Counted from the first letter of the stretch, positions 24,517 through 32,712 are shown. The stretch: 64,000 nucleotides of DNA from an uncultured Selenomonadales bacterium (GCA_946183785.1 CAMHCS010000004.1:36967-100966); one strand, 5' to 3'. Notes: generated by a model from the letters alone, not told the origin. Made by a program: numbers and translations.

Positions 24517-26433
24517 TTACGATTCGACGCGGGTCCCCGTGTAGGGATCGGTGGTGACGACCTGGAGCTTTTCGCCTTTCGGATTGAAAATGTGTGTCGC
24601 GCAAGCCATGCACGGATCGAAAGAGCGAACGACTTTGACGATTTCGAGAGGCTTGTCGGGCACCTTGACGCGGGTGTCCATCATCGCCAGTTCGTAGGCT
24701 CCGTGTCCGGCGCTGTCGTCGCGCGGGCAGGCGTTCCATGTCGTCGGGACGATGCACTGGTAATTCGTAATGCTGCCGTTTTCGATGTTCACCCAATGGC
24801 TGAGCGCGCCGCGCGGCGCCTCGTAAAGCCCAACGCCCTTCGCCAGTTTCGGCCACTGCGCCGGTTCCCATTTCGACATGTTCGCGACCTGCGTGTCGCC
24901 GGATCTGAGGTTTGCGATGAGCTGGTCGAAGAAGAACTTGGCAATCTCGGCGTGAAGCTGCGCGTCGAGTCCGCGCGCCGCCGTGCGGCCCACCATCGTC
25001 GGCAGCCAGACGTGGGGCGGCAGGTTCAACACCTTCGACACTGCGTCGATCTGGTCGATCATCATTTTCTCCGCCCATGTCGGGTCAGGCAGCATGCCTT
25101 GCTGGGCGCGGGTGTAGATTATGATATAGCGCGCCAGCGGACCGACTTCGCAGAGCTTGCCGTGCCATTTCGGCGTCTTGAGCCAGGAGTACTTGCCCTT
25201 TTCGTCGAGTTCCTTCCAGTCGGTGGGCGTGCCGACTTTCGGCGCAGTGTATTTCGCTTCGGTGACGCCGTCCCAGGGGTGGAGCGCCTTGTCCGCTTTC
25301 GCGCCCGGATATTCATACCAGGCATGGGTGACGCCTTCGTTGAACACTTCGGGATTGCTGAGATCCTCGGCGGTCAGCTCGGTGAACTTCGCCTGCGCAA
25401 CGCCCGCGCCGAAGTTCTCGACGACGCCGTTACAGCGGATCAGGCATTGACGGAAGAAGTCGCCGTTCGACGTGCCGGAGTAAGCGTCTTTCGGGTAGGC
25501 GCCAAAGCCCAGCACCCGCGTCTTCGCGAGACCGCCGCCGTCCGTCATGCCCTTCTGGACGTAGATGTGTCCGACGGCGAGCAGGTCAGGCAGATAGAAG
25601 GCGTTTGCCAGCGTGCGGCCAAGATTGATCGCGCGGTCGACGATGGCGAGACGTGCCGTGTTGACCGGGGCGTTGCCGTCTTCGAGGGAAATCGAGCAGG
25701 GCATGCCGCCGACGATATAGTGCGGGTGCGGGTTCTTGCCGCCGAATACGACGTGCGGCGTGACGAGTTCACGCTGCTTGTCCAGCATTTCGAGGTAATG
25801 AGCCACCGCTATCAAATGGACTTCCGGCGGCAGCAGCTGATAGTCGGGGTGATCCCACCACTGGGCGGCGAAAATGCCGAGCTGTCCGCTGGAAACGATC
25901 GCCTGCACCTTGTCCTTGATTGCCTTGAAATAGGCGGGCGTCGCCTCAGGGAAGGCCTTCGGGTACGCTTCGGTGTCCGAGGTGTTGGGGGCGCGGAACG
26001 GAAGCTGGTAGGTGTTCAGTATCGTGTTTTGCAGGTTTGCCGTTGCGTTGGGATCGGCCTTCAGGGCCTCGACGGGGCTGACCCAGTCGAGGGCGTGCAG
26101 ATGGTAGAAATGGACGATATGGTCCTGCACCGTCAGCGACGCCGCCATGATATTCCGGATATAATTTGCGTTTTTCGGGATCTTGATGCCGAGGGCGTCC
26201 TCGACTGCACGAACCGACGCCAGCGCATGGGCTGTCGTGCAGACGCCGCAGATGCGCTGGATATATGCCCAGGCGTCGCGCGGATCGCGCCCGTTCATGA
26301 TGAGCTCCAGTCCGCGCCAAGCCGTGCCGCTGGAAAGCGCGTCGGTGACCTTGCCGCTGCCTTCGTCCACCGTCATTTCAACGCGCAGATGACCTTCGAT
26401 ACGCGTGACCGGATCAACAGTTACATGTTTCAT
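24517..26433 (-). CDS. [NiFe] uptake hydrogenase large subunit
   Basis: 638 residues (E. coli HyaB about 600). The nickel ligands are complete: RICGVC (Cys62, Cys65) and DPCMAC (Cys608, Cys611) near the C-terminus. His614 ends the mature protein, and the 24 residues after it (IFNPKGEKLQ...) are the peptide a HyaD/HupD-type protease must remove. Sequence fits group 1 membrane-bound enzymes. The ATG overlaps the small-subunit stop (ATGA at 26433-26430). The protease and HypA-E genes are not in the window; HypF is at 46295. Confidence 0.96.
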   Translation of the reverse strand: MKHVTVDPVTRIEGHLRVEMTVDEGSGKVTDALSSGTAWRGLELIMNGRDPRDAWAYIQRICGVCTTAHALASVRAVEDALGIKIPKNANYIRNIMAASLTVQDHIVHFYHLHALDWVSPVEALKADPNATANLQNTILNTYQLPFRAPNTSDTEAYPKAFPEATPAYFKAIKDKVQAIVSSGQLGIFAAQWWDHPDYQLLPPEVHLIAVAHYLEMLDKQRELVTPHVVFGGKNPHPHYIVGGMPCSISLEDGNAPVNTARLAIVDRAINLGRTLANAFYLPDLLAVGHIYVQKGMTDGGGLAKTRVLGFGAYPKDAYSGTSNGDFFRQCLIRCNGVVENFGAGVAQAKFTELTAEDLSNPEVFNEGVTHAWYEYPGAKADKALHPWDGVTEAKYTAPKVGTPTDWKELDEKGKYSWLKTPKWHGKLCEVGPLARYIIIYTRAQQGMLPDPTWAEKMMIDQIDAVSKVLNLPPHVWLPTMVGRTAARGLDAQLHAEIAKFFFDQLIANLRSGDTQVANMSKWEPAQWPKLAKGVGLYEAPRGALSHWVNIENGSITNYQCIVPTTWNACPRDDSAGHGAYELAMMDTRVKVPDKPLEIVKVVRSFDPCMACATHIFNPKGEKLQVVTTDPYTGTRVES

Positions 26434-27524
26434 TTATGCGCTCCTCCCTCCGCTTCGGCTTCCTTGGCCTCGCGCTTCTGCTTTTGGATGACGCTCATTG
26501 CGCCGTGCAGGGCAACGCCGGCCGTCGACGCGATGGCCAGCCCGGCGCCGATGGTGTCTACATCGCCCAGCGGGCCGTACTTCGGCAGACGCTCCGAGAA
26601 GGACGCGCCGGAATCCCAGAAATTGTTGTTCGCGCAGCCGATGCAGGCAGCGCCCGACTGGATCGGATAGCTCATACCCTGATACCAGCGAAGGTTTCCA
26701 CAGGAGGCGTAAGTCTCCGGCCCGCGACAGCCGAGACGGTACAGGCACCAGCCCGCCTTCGCCCCCGCGTCGTCATAGCGGTCGGCGAACATTCCCGCGT
26801 CGAAGAACGGGCGGCGGTAACAGGTGTCGTGAATGCGATTGCCGAAAAACTGCTTCGGGCGGTTCTCGCTGTCCAGCGGCGGCACTTTGCCAAACAGCGC
26901 GACATGCATGACCACGCCGGTCATGACTTCGGGAATCGGCGGGCAGCCCGGAACATTCACAATCGGCTTCGTACCGACGTAATGACCGACGCCGCTGGAA
27001 CCAGTCGGGTTCGGCTTCGCCCCCTGGATGCCACCCGATACCGCGCAGGTGCCGTAGGCGATGATTGCCGCCGCACCTTTTGCCACGCGCTGGAACGTGT
27101 CGACGAATGGCTTGCCGCCGGACATGCAGTAGACGCCGTTGTCCGTCGTCGAGATCGCGCCCTCCACCGCAAGAATGTAATTTCCCCAATATTTCTTGAT
27201 TGTTTCTTCCAGATGGTGTTCGAACGGCTCGCCGCAGGCCGCACTCAAAAGGTGGTCGTATTCGAGGGCGATGCTGGACAGCACAAGATCGGACGCCAGC
27301 GGCGACGCCGAGCGGATAAATGCTTCGTCGCAGCCTGTGCATTCATGGCCGTGCAGCCAGATCACGACCGGCAGAGGCTTCGTCTCCGCCGCTTCCACCA
27401 CCTTTGAGACCATGTCTGTCGAAAGCCCCATCAGGCTCGTCAGCGCGACGCAGCCTTTGATGAAGCTCCGGCGGCTAAGTCCCCGCCGGAGATAGGCCTC
27501 CCATAAGCTTTCTCGTTTTTCCAC
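26430..27524 (-). CDS. [NiFe] uptake hydrogenase small subunit, Tat-exported
   Basis: 364 residues with a twin-arginine signal (SRRSFIKG, Arg18-Arg19) for export of the folded heterodimer. The proximal 4Fe-4S region HGHECTGCDEAF gives Cys62 and Cys65, with further clusters implied by GTCAVSGGIQG, PGCPPIPE, HDTCYRRPFFD, GCRGPETYASCGNLRW and AACIGCANNNFWD. A C-terminal hydrophobic helix (about 325-345) and short basic/acidic tail would anchor it. First gene of the three-gene operon; RBS AAGGGGGAAGCGC. Confidence 0.95.
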   Translation of the reverse strand: MEKRESLWEAYLRRGLSRRSFIKGCVALTSLMGLSTDMVSKVVEAAETKPLPVVIWLHGHECTGCDEAFIRSASPLASDLVLSSIALEYDHLLSAACGEPFEHHLEETIKKYWGNYILAVEGAISTTDNGVYCMSGGKPFVDTFQRVAKGAAAIIAYGTCAVSGGIQGAKPNPTGSSGVGHYVGTKPIVNVPGCPPIPEVMTGVVMHVALFGKVPPLDSENRPKQFFGNRIHDTCYRRPFFDAGMFADRYDDAGAKAGWCLYRLGCRGPETYASCGNLRWYQGMSYPIQSGAACIGCANNNFWDSGASFSERLPKYGPLGDVDTIGAGLAIASTAGVALHGAMSVIQKQKREAKEAEAEGGAHK

Positions 27525-27563
27525 AGCGCTTCCCCCTTGTGCTATGAGATAACTGATCGGCCT

Positions 27564-27582
27564 GCATAGATAAAGTCTATGC
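27564..27582. promoter_or_regulatory. Inverted repeat upstream of the hydrogenase operon
   Basis: GCATAGA (27564-27570) and TCTATGC (27576-27582) with a 5-base spacer, about 40 bases before the small-subunit start. A third CATAGA occurs at 27624-27631. A LysR- or FNR-like operator is possible; the binder is unknown. Confidence 0.45.
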
Positions 27583-27731
27583 GAAACTTCTCTGATGCGA
27601 AATAATACTTATTTATTATTTTGACATAGACGCGAAAAATCCTTCTTTTTGATTCATCTTTTTTGGGGATATTGATTAATTTACACATGCTTTATATAAT
27701 GGTGGAAAAGAACACACGAACGGAGGATCAG

Positions 27732-28718
27732 ATGGAGAAGGGAGAAGATTTTTTCCTGCGGGACAATCAGGAAATCGAACAAAACCGTGAGCTTTCAGAA
27801 AAAAGCAAGCGGCGGCTGAATCGGTCAAAAGCCGAGAACACGGTCAAGGCGTACGACGCCGACTGGCGTGATTTCCTCGACTGGTGCAAGGCCCATGAAA
27901 AAACGCCGCTGCCCGCGGAGCCGGAGACAATCGTGAATTATGTCAACGATTTGGCGGACAACGCCCGGGCGAACACCGTCGCGCGGCGCGTGACAGCAAT
28001 TTCCGAAAACCATATCGCGGCTGGGCTCAGCGCCGAAAAAAATCCCGCCCACGACGGCATGGTGCGCGCGGCGGTGGCGGCGATCCGGCGAGAAAAGGGA
28101 ACGTTCCAGCATGGCAAGTCGCCGATTCTTTTGGAGACGCTGCCGCTCATTGCGGATTGCTTCGCGGGGGACAGCCTGCCCACGCTTCGCGATCGCGCGT
28201 TGATACTTTTAGGGTTCGCGGGCGCATTTCGCCGCTCAGAGCTCGTCGCCGTGCAGGTCGAGGATCTGACTTTCTCCCCGCAGGGGCTCGTCGTATTCAT
28301 TCCCAGAGCGAAGGGAGACCAGACGGGAAAGGGCAGCAGCGTCGCCATTCCCTTCGCGCCTGACGCGTCTATCTGTGCAGCAAGAGCAGTACGGGACTGG
28401 GTGAGCCGCGCGGGACTCAAAACAGGGCCACTGTTCCGCGCATTCAAGCGAAACGGCGAGCTTCGCGACGCGCCGCTCTCGGATAAGTCCGTCGCGCTGA
28501 TCGTGAAAAAATACGCGCGGATGGCAGGCTTCGATGAGAGCCAGTTCGCCGGACACAGCCTGAGAAGAGGATTCGCGACAAGCGCTGCCCAGCACGACAT
28601 CGGCGTTCTCGACATCATGCGCCAGACGAGGCACAAATCCGAAAAAATGGTGCACCGCTACATTGAGCAGGGGACGTTGTTCAAGGACAATCCATTGGGG
28701 AGGATGTATCGGGACTGA
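27732..28718 (+). CDS. Orphan tyrosine recombinase/integrase
   Basis: 328 residues from ATG 27732, after CGGAGG at 27721-27726. A SAM-like core-binding domain (about 20-115: SKAENTVKAYDADWRDFLDWC) precedes the catalytic domain (about 130-325). Catalytic residues: Arg in GAFRRSELVAV, HSLRRGFAT (His and second Arg), His in TRHKSEKM, Tyr in HRYIEQ near the C-terminus. All five look intact, so activity is expected. It is not a XerC/XerD by context; no excisionase, phage genes or obvious att direct repeats are nearby. It may be an integron-like, phage-derived or resident site-specific recombinase. Confidence 0.88.
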   Translation: MEKGEDFFLRDNQEIEQNRELSEKSKRRLNRSKAENTVKAYDADWRDFLDWCKAHEKTPLPAEPETIVNYVNDLADNARANTVARRVTAISENHIAAGLSAEKNPAHDGMVRAAVAAIRREKGTFQHGKSPILLETLPLIADCFAGDSLPTLRDRALILLGFAGAFRRSELVAVQVEDLTFSPQGLVVFIPRAKGDQTGKGSSVAIPFAPDASICAARAVRDWVSRAGLKTGPLFRAFKRNGELRDAPLSDKSVALIVKKYARMAGFDESQFAGHSLRRGFATSAAQHDIGVLDIMRQTRHKSEKMVHRYIEQGTLFKDNPLGRMYRD

Positions 28719-28720
28719 AT

Positions 28721-28770
28721 GCAAATATCCCGCCGGAGGCGATGCTTCCCGGCGGGATATTTGCGTTTCT
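28721..28770 (+). terminator. Terminator of the recombinase gene
   Basis: GCAAATATCCCGCCGG (28721-28736) pairs perfectly with CCGGCGGGATATTTGC (28749-28764), then GTTTCTTT. Confidence 0.92.
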
Positions 28771-28777
28771 TTGCTGA

Positions 28778-28806
28778 TTGCCGCTTATATCAGAAAGCGG
28801 TATAAT
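28778..28806 (+). promoter_or_regulatory. Promoter of the sodium symporter gene with internal inverted repeat
   Basis: TTGCCG (28778-28783), 17-base spacer, TATAAT (28801-28806). CCGCTT (28781-28786) and AAGCGG (28795-28800) form an inverted repeat across the spacer. Confidence 0.65.
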
Positions 28807-28851
28807 AATAGTATTGCAACAGTTTATTTCAAATAGAAGGGGAGAAACAGT

Positions 28852-30231
28852 TTGGAGCTTTCTGCGGCGCATATCGGCTTTATGCTGGCAACGGTGGCGC
28901 TGGTCTTGGGCGGCGGCATTTACGCTGCGCGCTCCGTGAAGTCGGCGGAAGGGTACAGTCTCGGCGGGCGCGCGGCGGGGGCGCCGATGGTGGCAGGCAC
29001 GATTGCCGGCACGGTCATCGGCGGCAGTGCGACGGTGGGGACGGCGCAGATGGCTTTTTCCGTCGGGCTGTCGGCCTGGTGGTTCACGCTGGGGTCCGGC
29101 ATCGCGTTTATCGTCATGGGGCTTTTTTACGCGAAACGGCTTCGCGAATCTGGCCTAACGACGATTCCTGAGCTTTTGGTGGAAAACTACGGCGCGAGGG
29201 CGGGCATCGTCACCAGCGTCGTCGCCTCGATGGGGATTTTTTGCAGCGCGGTGTCCACTACGCTTCCCGGCGTCGGCATCCTGTCGGCGGTGCTGGGGAT
29301 TTCGCCGTACGAGGCGGCGGGCGTGCTGCTTGCGCTGGTCGTGCTTTACGTCTTTTTCGGCGGCATGAAAAGCGCGGGGGTGGGCGGTATATTGAAAATG
29401 GCCGTGCTTTGGGCGAGCCTCGCGGCGGCGGGAATCGTCGCTTGCGGCGCGCTGCCGTCGGGCGCGGATTTTTCGGTGGTGTTTCCCGGGGGCGGCTGGC
29501 TGAGCCTGTTCGGGAACGGCGTCGGCAACGGTCTTGCGCATCTCGCTTCGATGCTCGTCGGCATCCTCTGCACCCAGACGTATGTGCAGGCGATTTTTTC
29601 CGCCTCGAATCCCAGAACGGCGGCGTTGGGCGCGTTCCTGGCGGCGCTGATCGTGATTCCCGTCGGGCTTCCCTGCGTCGCCGTCGGTCTGTATATGCGC
29701 GCCTTTGAGCCGGACGTCTCGCCCCTGCTCGTGCTGCCGATTTATCTCGCCGAGCATTTGCCCCCGTGGCTGGGCGGCGTCGCGCTGGGCGGCGTCATGC
29801 TCTCCATCGTCGGCTCTCTCGGAGGTTTGGCCCTCGGCGTAGGCACGATGATCGCGAAAGATATCCTGGCCCGGGCGTTTTCCTTGGAGGACGAAGGCAA
29901 AAAACTCCTGCTGCTGCGCGTCGTGGTCCTGGTGGTGGTGGTGAGCGCCTGCGCGACGGCCATCGCGAATATGGGGATGCAGGTGCTGATCCTGACCTAT
30001 CTTTCCATGGCGCTTCGGGGCGGCGGCATCTTCCTGCCGCTGACGCTGGCGGTGTTCCGCCCGAAATGCGTGGCCCCGCGCTGGGCACTGCTCTCGATGG
30101 TAGTTTCCACCGCCGTCGCGGTACTGTTCTCGACGGTACTGACGCCCCCGGTCAATCCGCTCTTCATCGGCCTAGCGGTCAGCGCGGTGCTGCTCGCGCC
30201 GGGGCTGATTGCATCGCGAAAAGTGGAATAA
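28852..30231 (+). CDS. Sodium:solute symporter (SSS family), substrate unknown
   Basis: 459 residues from TTG (GAAGGGGAGAAACAG upstream). About 12 hydrophobic helices. The N-terminal region has YSLGGRAAGAPMVAGTIAGTVIGG (in parts, 35-58), and the SSS core KDILARAF near 340 is the conserved motif after TM8. The lack of PutP- or PanF-specific segments leaves the substrate open (an organic acid, amino acid or vitamin is likely). Monocistronic with its own promoter and terminator. The start is inferred from the site. Confidence 0.87.
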   Translation: MELSAAHIGFMLATVALVLGGGIYAARSVKSAEGYSLGGRAAGAPMVAGTIAGTVIGGSATVGTAQMAFSVGLSAWWFTLGSGIAFIVMGLFYAKRLRESGLTTIPELLVENYGARAGIVTSVVASMGIFCSAVSTTLPGVGILSAVLGISPYEAAGVLLALVVLYVFFGGMKSAGVGGILKMAVLWASLAAAGIVACGALPSGADFSVVFPGGGWLSLFGNGVGNGLAHLASMLVGILCTQTYVQAIFSASNPRTAALGAFLAALIVIPVGLPCVAVGLYMRAFEPDVSPLLVLPIYLAEHLPPWLGGVALGGVMLSIVGSLGGLALGVGTMIAKDILARAFSLEDEGKKLLLLRVVVLVVVVSACATAIANMGMQVLILTYLSMALRGGGIFLPLTLAVFRPKCVAPRWALLSMVVSTAVAVLFSTVLTPPVNPLFIGLAVSAVLLAPGLIASRKVE

Positions 30232-30265
30232 CATTAACAATTAGTATATAGAAAAAGAAACAAAA

Positions 30266-30310
30266 AACGTGCGCTTGACGTGAAAATACCGTCAGGCGCA
30301 CGTTTTCTTT
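30266..30310 (+). terminator. Terminator of the SSS symporter gene
   Basis: AACGTGCGCTTGACG (from 30267) pairs with CGTCAGGCGCACGTT ending near 30305, followed by TTCTTT. Confidence 0.88.
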
Positions 30311-30343
30311 ATGGATTTCGTATTATGGAGAAAAGCGAAAAAA

Positions 30344-30359
30344 TGTTTCACGTGAAACA
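30344..30359. promoter_or_regulatory. parS chromosome-segregation site
   Basis: TGTTTCACGTGAAACA is an exact 16-bp palindrome equal to the bacterial parS consensus bound by ParB/Spo0J. It lies in an intergenic gap between two terminators. parS sites cluster near the replication origin, so this window is probably origin-proximal. Confidence 0.92.
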
Positions 30360-30392
30360 AACGAACATAACATGAAAAAAGATGAAAAAACG

Positions 30393-30426
30393 AAAATGCC
30401 TGGCCCGTTGCGGGGGAGGCATTTTT
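30393..30426. terminator. Terminator-like hairpin right of parS
   Basis: AAAATGCCT (30393-30401) pairs with AGGCATTTTT (30417-30426); flanks are A- and T-rich so it could work on both strands, including for vapC transcription. Confidence 0.7.
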
Positions 30427-30474
30427 GTGTGTGCGGTTTATGGTTTTCTTTCGCGTGCGCGTTGCTGCGTGTAC
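30407..30474 (-). repeat. Direct repeat A: relic of the Xre-regulator 3' end
   Basis: About 68 bases, roughly 80% identical to 31198-31267 (repeat B). Minus-strand translation reads TQQRARERKP and then a stop, the same C-terminus as the intact regulator. The two copies flank the vapBC pair. Confidence 0.75.
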
Positions 30475-30499
30475 ACAGATATATGCCATTTTGTGCTGT

Positions 30500-30895
30500 T
30501 CATTCAGCCCAATCTTCCACGCGCAAGCCGGGAATACGGCAAAATTCTTTCGTATTATGCGTTACGACAACTAGATTTCTAGCGACGCCTTGAGCGCCTA
30601 TCATCGCGTCATAGAGCCCAATCGGAGTACCGCAGGATGCAAGCTCTGCCCGCAGCTTACCAAAATATATAGCGTCCATTTCGTCAAACGGAATAATCTC
30701 GTAATTCGCAAGAAAAGCTTGGAAAATCTGTCTTGTACGCTCTCCCCAGCGACTCTTGGCCGCGCCATATTCCAGTTCGCCCACAGTAACGGAAGAAACA
30801 AAAATCGATTTCTGCTCTTCGAGAAGTCTTTGACCTAATGAAGGGAATGTTCCCTTCATTGCGTAGATGCAAATATTTGTATCTATCAAAAACAT
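30500..30895 (-). CDS. vapC: VapC-type PIN-domain RNase toxin
   Basis: 131 residues of PIN-domain fold. Acidic residues expected to bind Mg2+ are visible: Asp5 (FLIDTNICIY), Glu near 40 (TVGELEYG), Asp near 95 (GLYDAMIGA), with THNTKEF near 113 closing the site. Such toxins cleave RNA, often initiator tRNA, when not bound by VapB. It overlaps the antitoxin gene by 10 bases, the normal TA arrangement. All active residues look present, so it should be functional. Confidence 0.92.
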   Translation of the reverse strand: MFLIDTNICIYAMKGTFPSLGQRLLEEQKSIFVSSVTVGELEYGAAKSRWGERTRQIFQAFLANYEIIPFDEMDAIYFGKLRAELASCGTPIGLYDAMIGAQGVARNLVVVTHNTKEFCRIPGLRVEDWAE

Positions 30896-31131
30896 CCCAT
30901 GGCCTCTCTTTCAGACAGATCGGTCAGCATCGGCTGTTCTCTCTCGAATGGCGTGTCTTTATCCATTTGTCCAAGGCTCTGTTTTAACAAGGCTTGCGGA
31001 TCGTCTTCCGGAATCAGATAATAGCAGTTTCCATATTTTTTGATAATGAACTCGGTTTGATCTGTCTGCATCTCTTTGGGTATGCGTACCGCTTGGCTGT
31101 TTCCGCTCTGAAAAACTTTTGCCTTCAACAT
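30886..31131 (-). CDS. vapB: VapB-type antitoxin (AbrB-fold)
   Basis: 81 residues. An N-terminal swapped-hairpin AbrB/MazE fold (KAKVFQSGNSQAVRIPKEMQ, residues 3-22) binds DNA. The C-terminal acidic tail (EDDPQALLKQSLGQMDKDTPFE) wraps VapC. The promoter carries a 25-base palindrome (31149-31173), the probable VapB/VapBC autorepression site. The stop codon overlaps the vapC start region. Confidence 0.92.
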   Translation of the reverse strand: MLKAKVFQSGNSQAVRIPKEMQTDQTEFIIKKYGNCYYLIPEDDPQALLKQSLGQMDKDTPFEREQPMLTDLSEREAMGCF

Positions 31132-31148
31132 TTTGATCGCCTCACCTT

Positions 31149-31173
31149 CAGTATATACTTAAAGTATATACTG
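31149..31173. promoter_or_regulatory. vapBC operator/promoter palindrome
   Basis: CAGTATATACTT (31149-31160), one central A, and AAGTATATACTG (31162-31173) form a perfect 25-base palindrome, with TATACT -10-like elements inside. It ends 18 bases before the vapB start. Confidence 0.8.
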
Positions 31174-31197
31174 CGAAAAAAGAATCTGTCAAATATC

Positions 31198-31267
31198 GTT
31201 GTGGGGCAGGCATTCTTTGCTGCGCTCGGTTTATGGTTTTCTTTCCCGTGCGCGTTGCTGTGCATAC
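31198..31267 (-). repeat. Direct repeat B: 3' end of the Xre regulator gene
   Basis: Partner of repeat A (30407-30474). It spans the intact regulator's stop codon and C-terminal codons. Confidence 0.75.
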
Positions 31268-31581
31268 TCAAAGGATATTTGGTTTTGGATTCGCTCTTTG
31301 GCGTCCTCGGAGAGTGTCTGGTATTTCAGCAACAAAATTTCCGCGTCCGCATCAAAGCCTTTTTGTTTCAAACGTGCTTGTTCTTCGGTGCAGCCGAGGA
31401 TGTAGTCCGTGGAAACGCGAAGCGCATTGGCGATCAGGACGAGCGTTTCAAAGTCCGGCTCGCGGGCGCTCGATTCATATTTTGCGAGCGCGGAATATTG
31501 AATTTTTATCTGTTTTGCCAAATCGTCCCGCGTAATACCAAGGCGCTCACGTGCCGAACGCAACCTTGCCCCAAAATCCAA
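31231..31581 (-). CDS. Xre-family HTH transcriptional regulator
   Basis: 116 residues from TTG 31581, preceded by GGAGGGG with a six-base spacing. The upstream ATG at 31608 overlaps a TATAAT -10 (31613-31608), which argues against it. The Cro/CI HTH covers residues about 6-60 (RLGITRDDLAKQIKIQYSALAKYESSAREPDFETL). The C-terminal half (about 65-116) is helical and charged, ending QQRARERKP. Likely represses its own or nearby promoters. No phage genes are adjacent. A relic of its 3' end lies past vapC. Confidence 0.85.
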   Translation of the reverse strand: MDFGARLRSARERLGITRDDLAKQIKIQYSALAKYESSAREPDFETLVLIANALRVSTDYILGCTEEQARLKQKGFDADAEILLLKYQTLSEDAKERIQNQISFEYAQQRARERKP

Positions 31582-31767
31582 AATGCTCCCCTCCTTGCAT
31601 AGAAGCATTATAACCTAGCGGCATCAAGCAGAGGGGAATAGACAAAACGGGGAAATATATGTTGACTTTAGACATAATGTCTAATAAAATATTGCTATCC
31701 AATGGGATATGAATTAACCTGCTTGTTTCTGCTTTGGACATTTTGGGGAATTTCACGGAGACACGCT

Positions 31768-32712
31768 ATGAATTACGACGAGCGATATATATTGATGTGT
31801 GAATCTATAGAAAAGGCATTGCAAGAAGGCAAGCGTGATTTTATCATCTACCCGTTCGGTATGAATGGCATGCTAGCGAAGACTATCTTGAATGAACGGT
31901 ATTCCATACAGGAAAAATATATCCTGGACAACAACCTCTGCAAGTTTCGCCCCGATATAAAGCGCGCATCAGAACTTGAAACGTTGGACACAAAAAACTG
32001 CGTACTGCTTTTGACGATTGAAAATCCCAAATTTTATGACGAAGTATTGGCAGCCGTCAAACCGTATTTTCCCGTTAAAAATATTTTAGAAGTGTTTTCA
32101 AAAGAGCATGTGGAGAATTTTGCCGCAGAACACGCTTTCCCAAAACCGCCAACACCACCAATGACGAAAGTCGGAAAGTACTCTTATGGACCGCTGACCT
32201 CCAATGTATATGTGGAAGAAGTCGGCGCGTTCTGTTCGTTCGCCTTCGGGACAGATGTCGTAACAAACCACACACGCTACTGCATCACCACGCATCCGAT
32301 GACATACGCGGGAACTGGAATAGATACACTATACACTCCACCCATAACGTATGATATGCAGGAAGATGCTATGTGGTATTTTCCGGGCATTACACCTAAA
32401 GGAAGTCGCCATAAATATCGAAGAATCACCATAGGCAATGACGTATGGCTTGGTCACAATGTGATTGTCACAAACTACGCGAATATCGGGGACGGAGTGA
32501 TTGCGGGGGCGGGCGCGGTCATCACGAAGGATGTGCCGGATTACGCCATTGTCGCCGGCGTTCCCGCACGTATCATCGGTTACCGCTTCACGCCGGAACA
32601 AATCAAATCTTTGAAGCAAATTGCGTGGTGGGATTGGAGCGACGACAAGATACGACAAAATTATGACGATTTCTTTCTGTCGGCGGATGAATTTATCCAT
32701 AAGCATCTTTGA
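31768..32712 (+). CDS. Left-handed beta-helix O-acetyltransferase with N-terminal Rossmann-like domain
   Basis: 314 residues from ATG 31768 (ACGGAG upstream). Residues about 1-115 form an alpha/beta domain (FIIYPFGMNGMLAKTILNE, YILDNNLCKF, VLLLTIEN) like the nucleotide-sugar binding N-termini of sugar acetyltransferases. Residues about 135-285 are a hexapeptide-repeat acyltransferase close to CatB/Vat and capsule O-acetyltransferases (GAFCSFAFGTDVVTNH, ITIGNDVWLGHNVIV, IGDGVIAGAGAVITKDVPDYAIVAG). Transfers acetyl from acetyl-CoA, probably to a cell-surface sugar. The gene is distinctly AT-richer than its neighbours, which suggests transfer. No sugar cluster is adjacent. Confidence 0.82.
   Translation: MNYDERYILMCESIEKALQEGKRDFIIYPFGMNGMLAKTILNERYSIQEKYILDNNLCKFRPDIKRASELETLDTKNCVLLLTIENPKFYDEVLAAVKPYFPVKNILEVFSKEHVENFAAEHAFPKPPTPPMTKVGKYSYGPLTSNVYVEEVGAFCSFAFGTDVVTNHTRYCITTHPMTYAGTGIDTLYTPPITYDMQEDAMWYFPGITPKGSRHKYRRITIGNDVWLGHNVIVTNYANIGDGVIAGAGAVITKDVPDYAIVAGVPARIIGYRFTPEQIKSLKQIAWWDWSDDKIRQNYDDFFLSADEFIHKHL

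Noticed and set aside
24145..26670. An 841-codon plus-strand frame opposite the hydrogenase genes
   Set aside because: It is the antisense shadow of GC-rich hydrogenase coding sequence; composition and His/Arg/Asp-rich protein have no domain logic, while the minus-strand genes carry all metal ligands.
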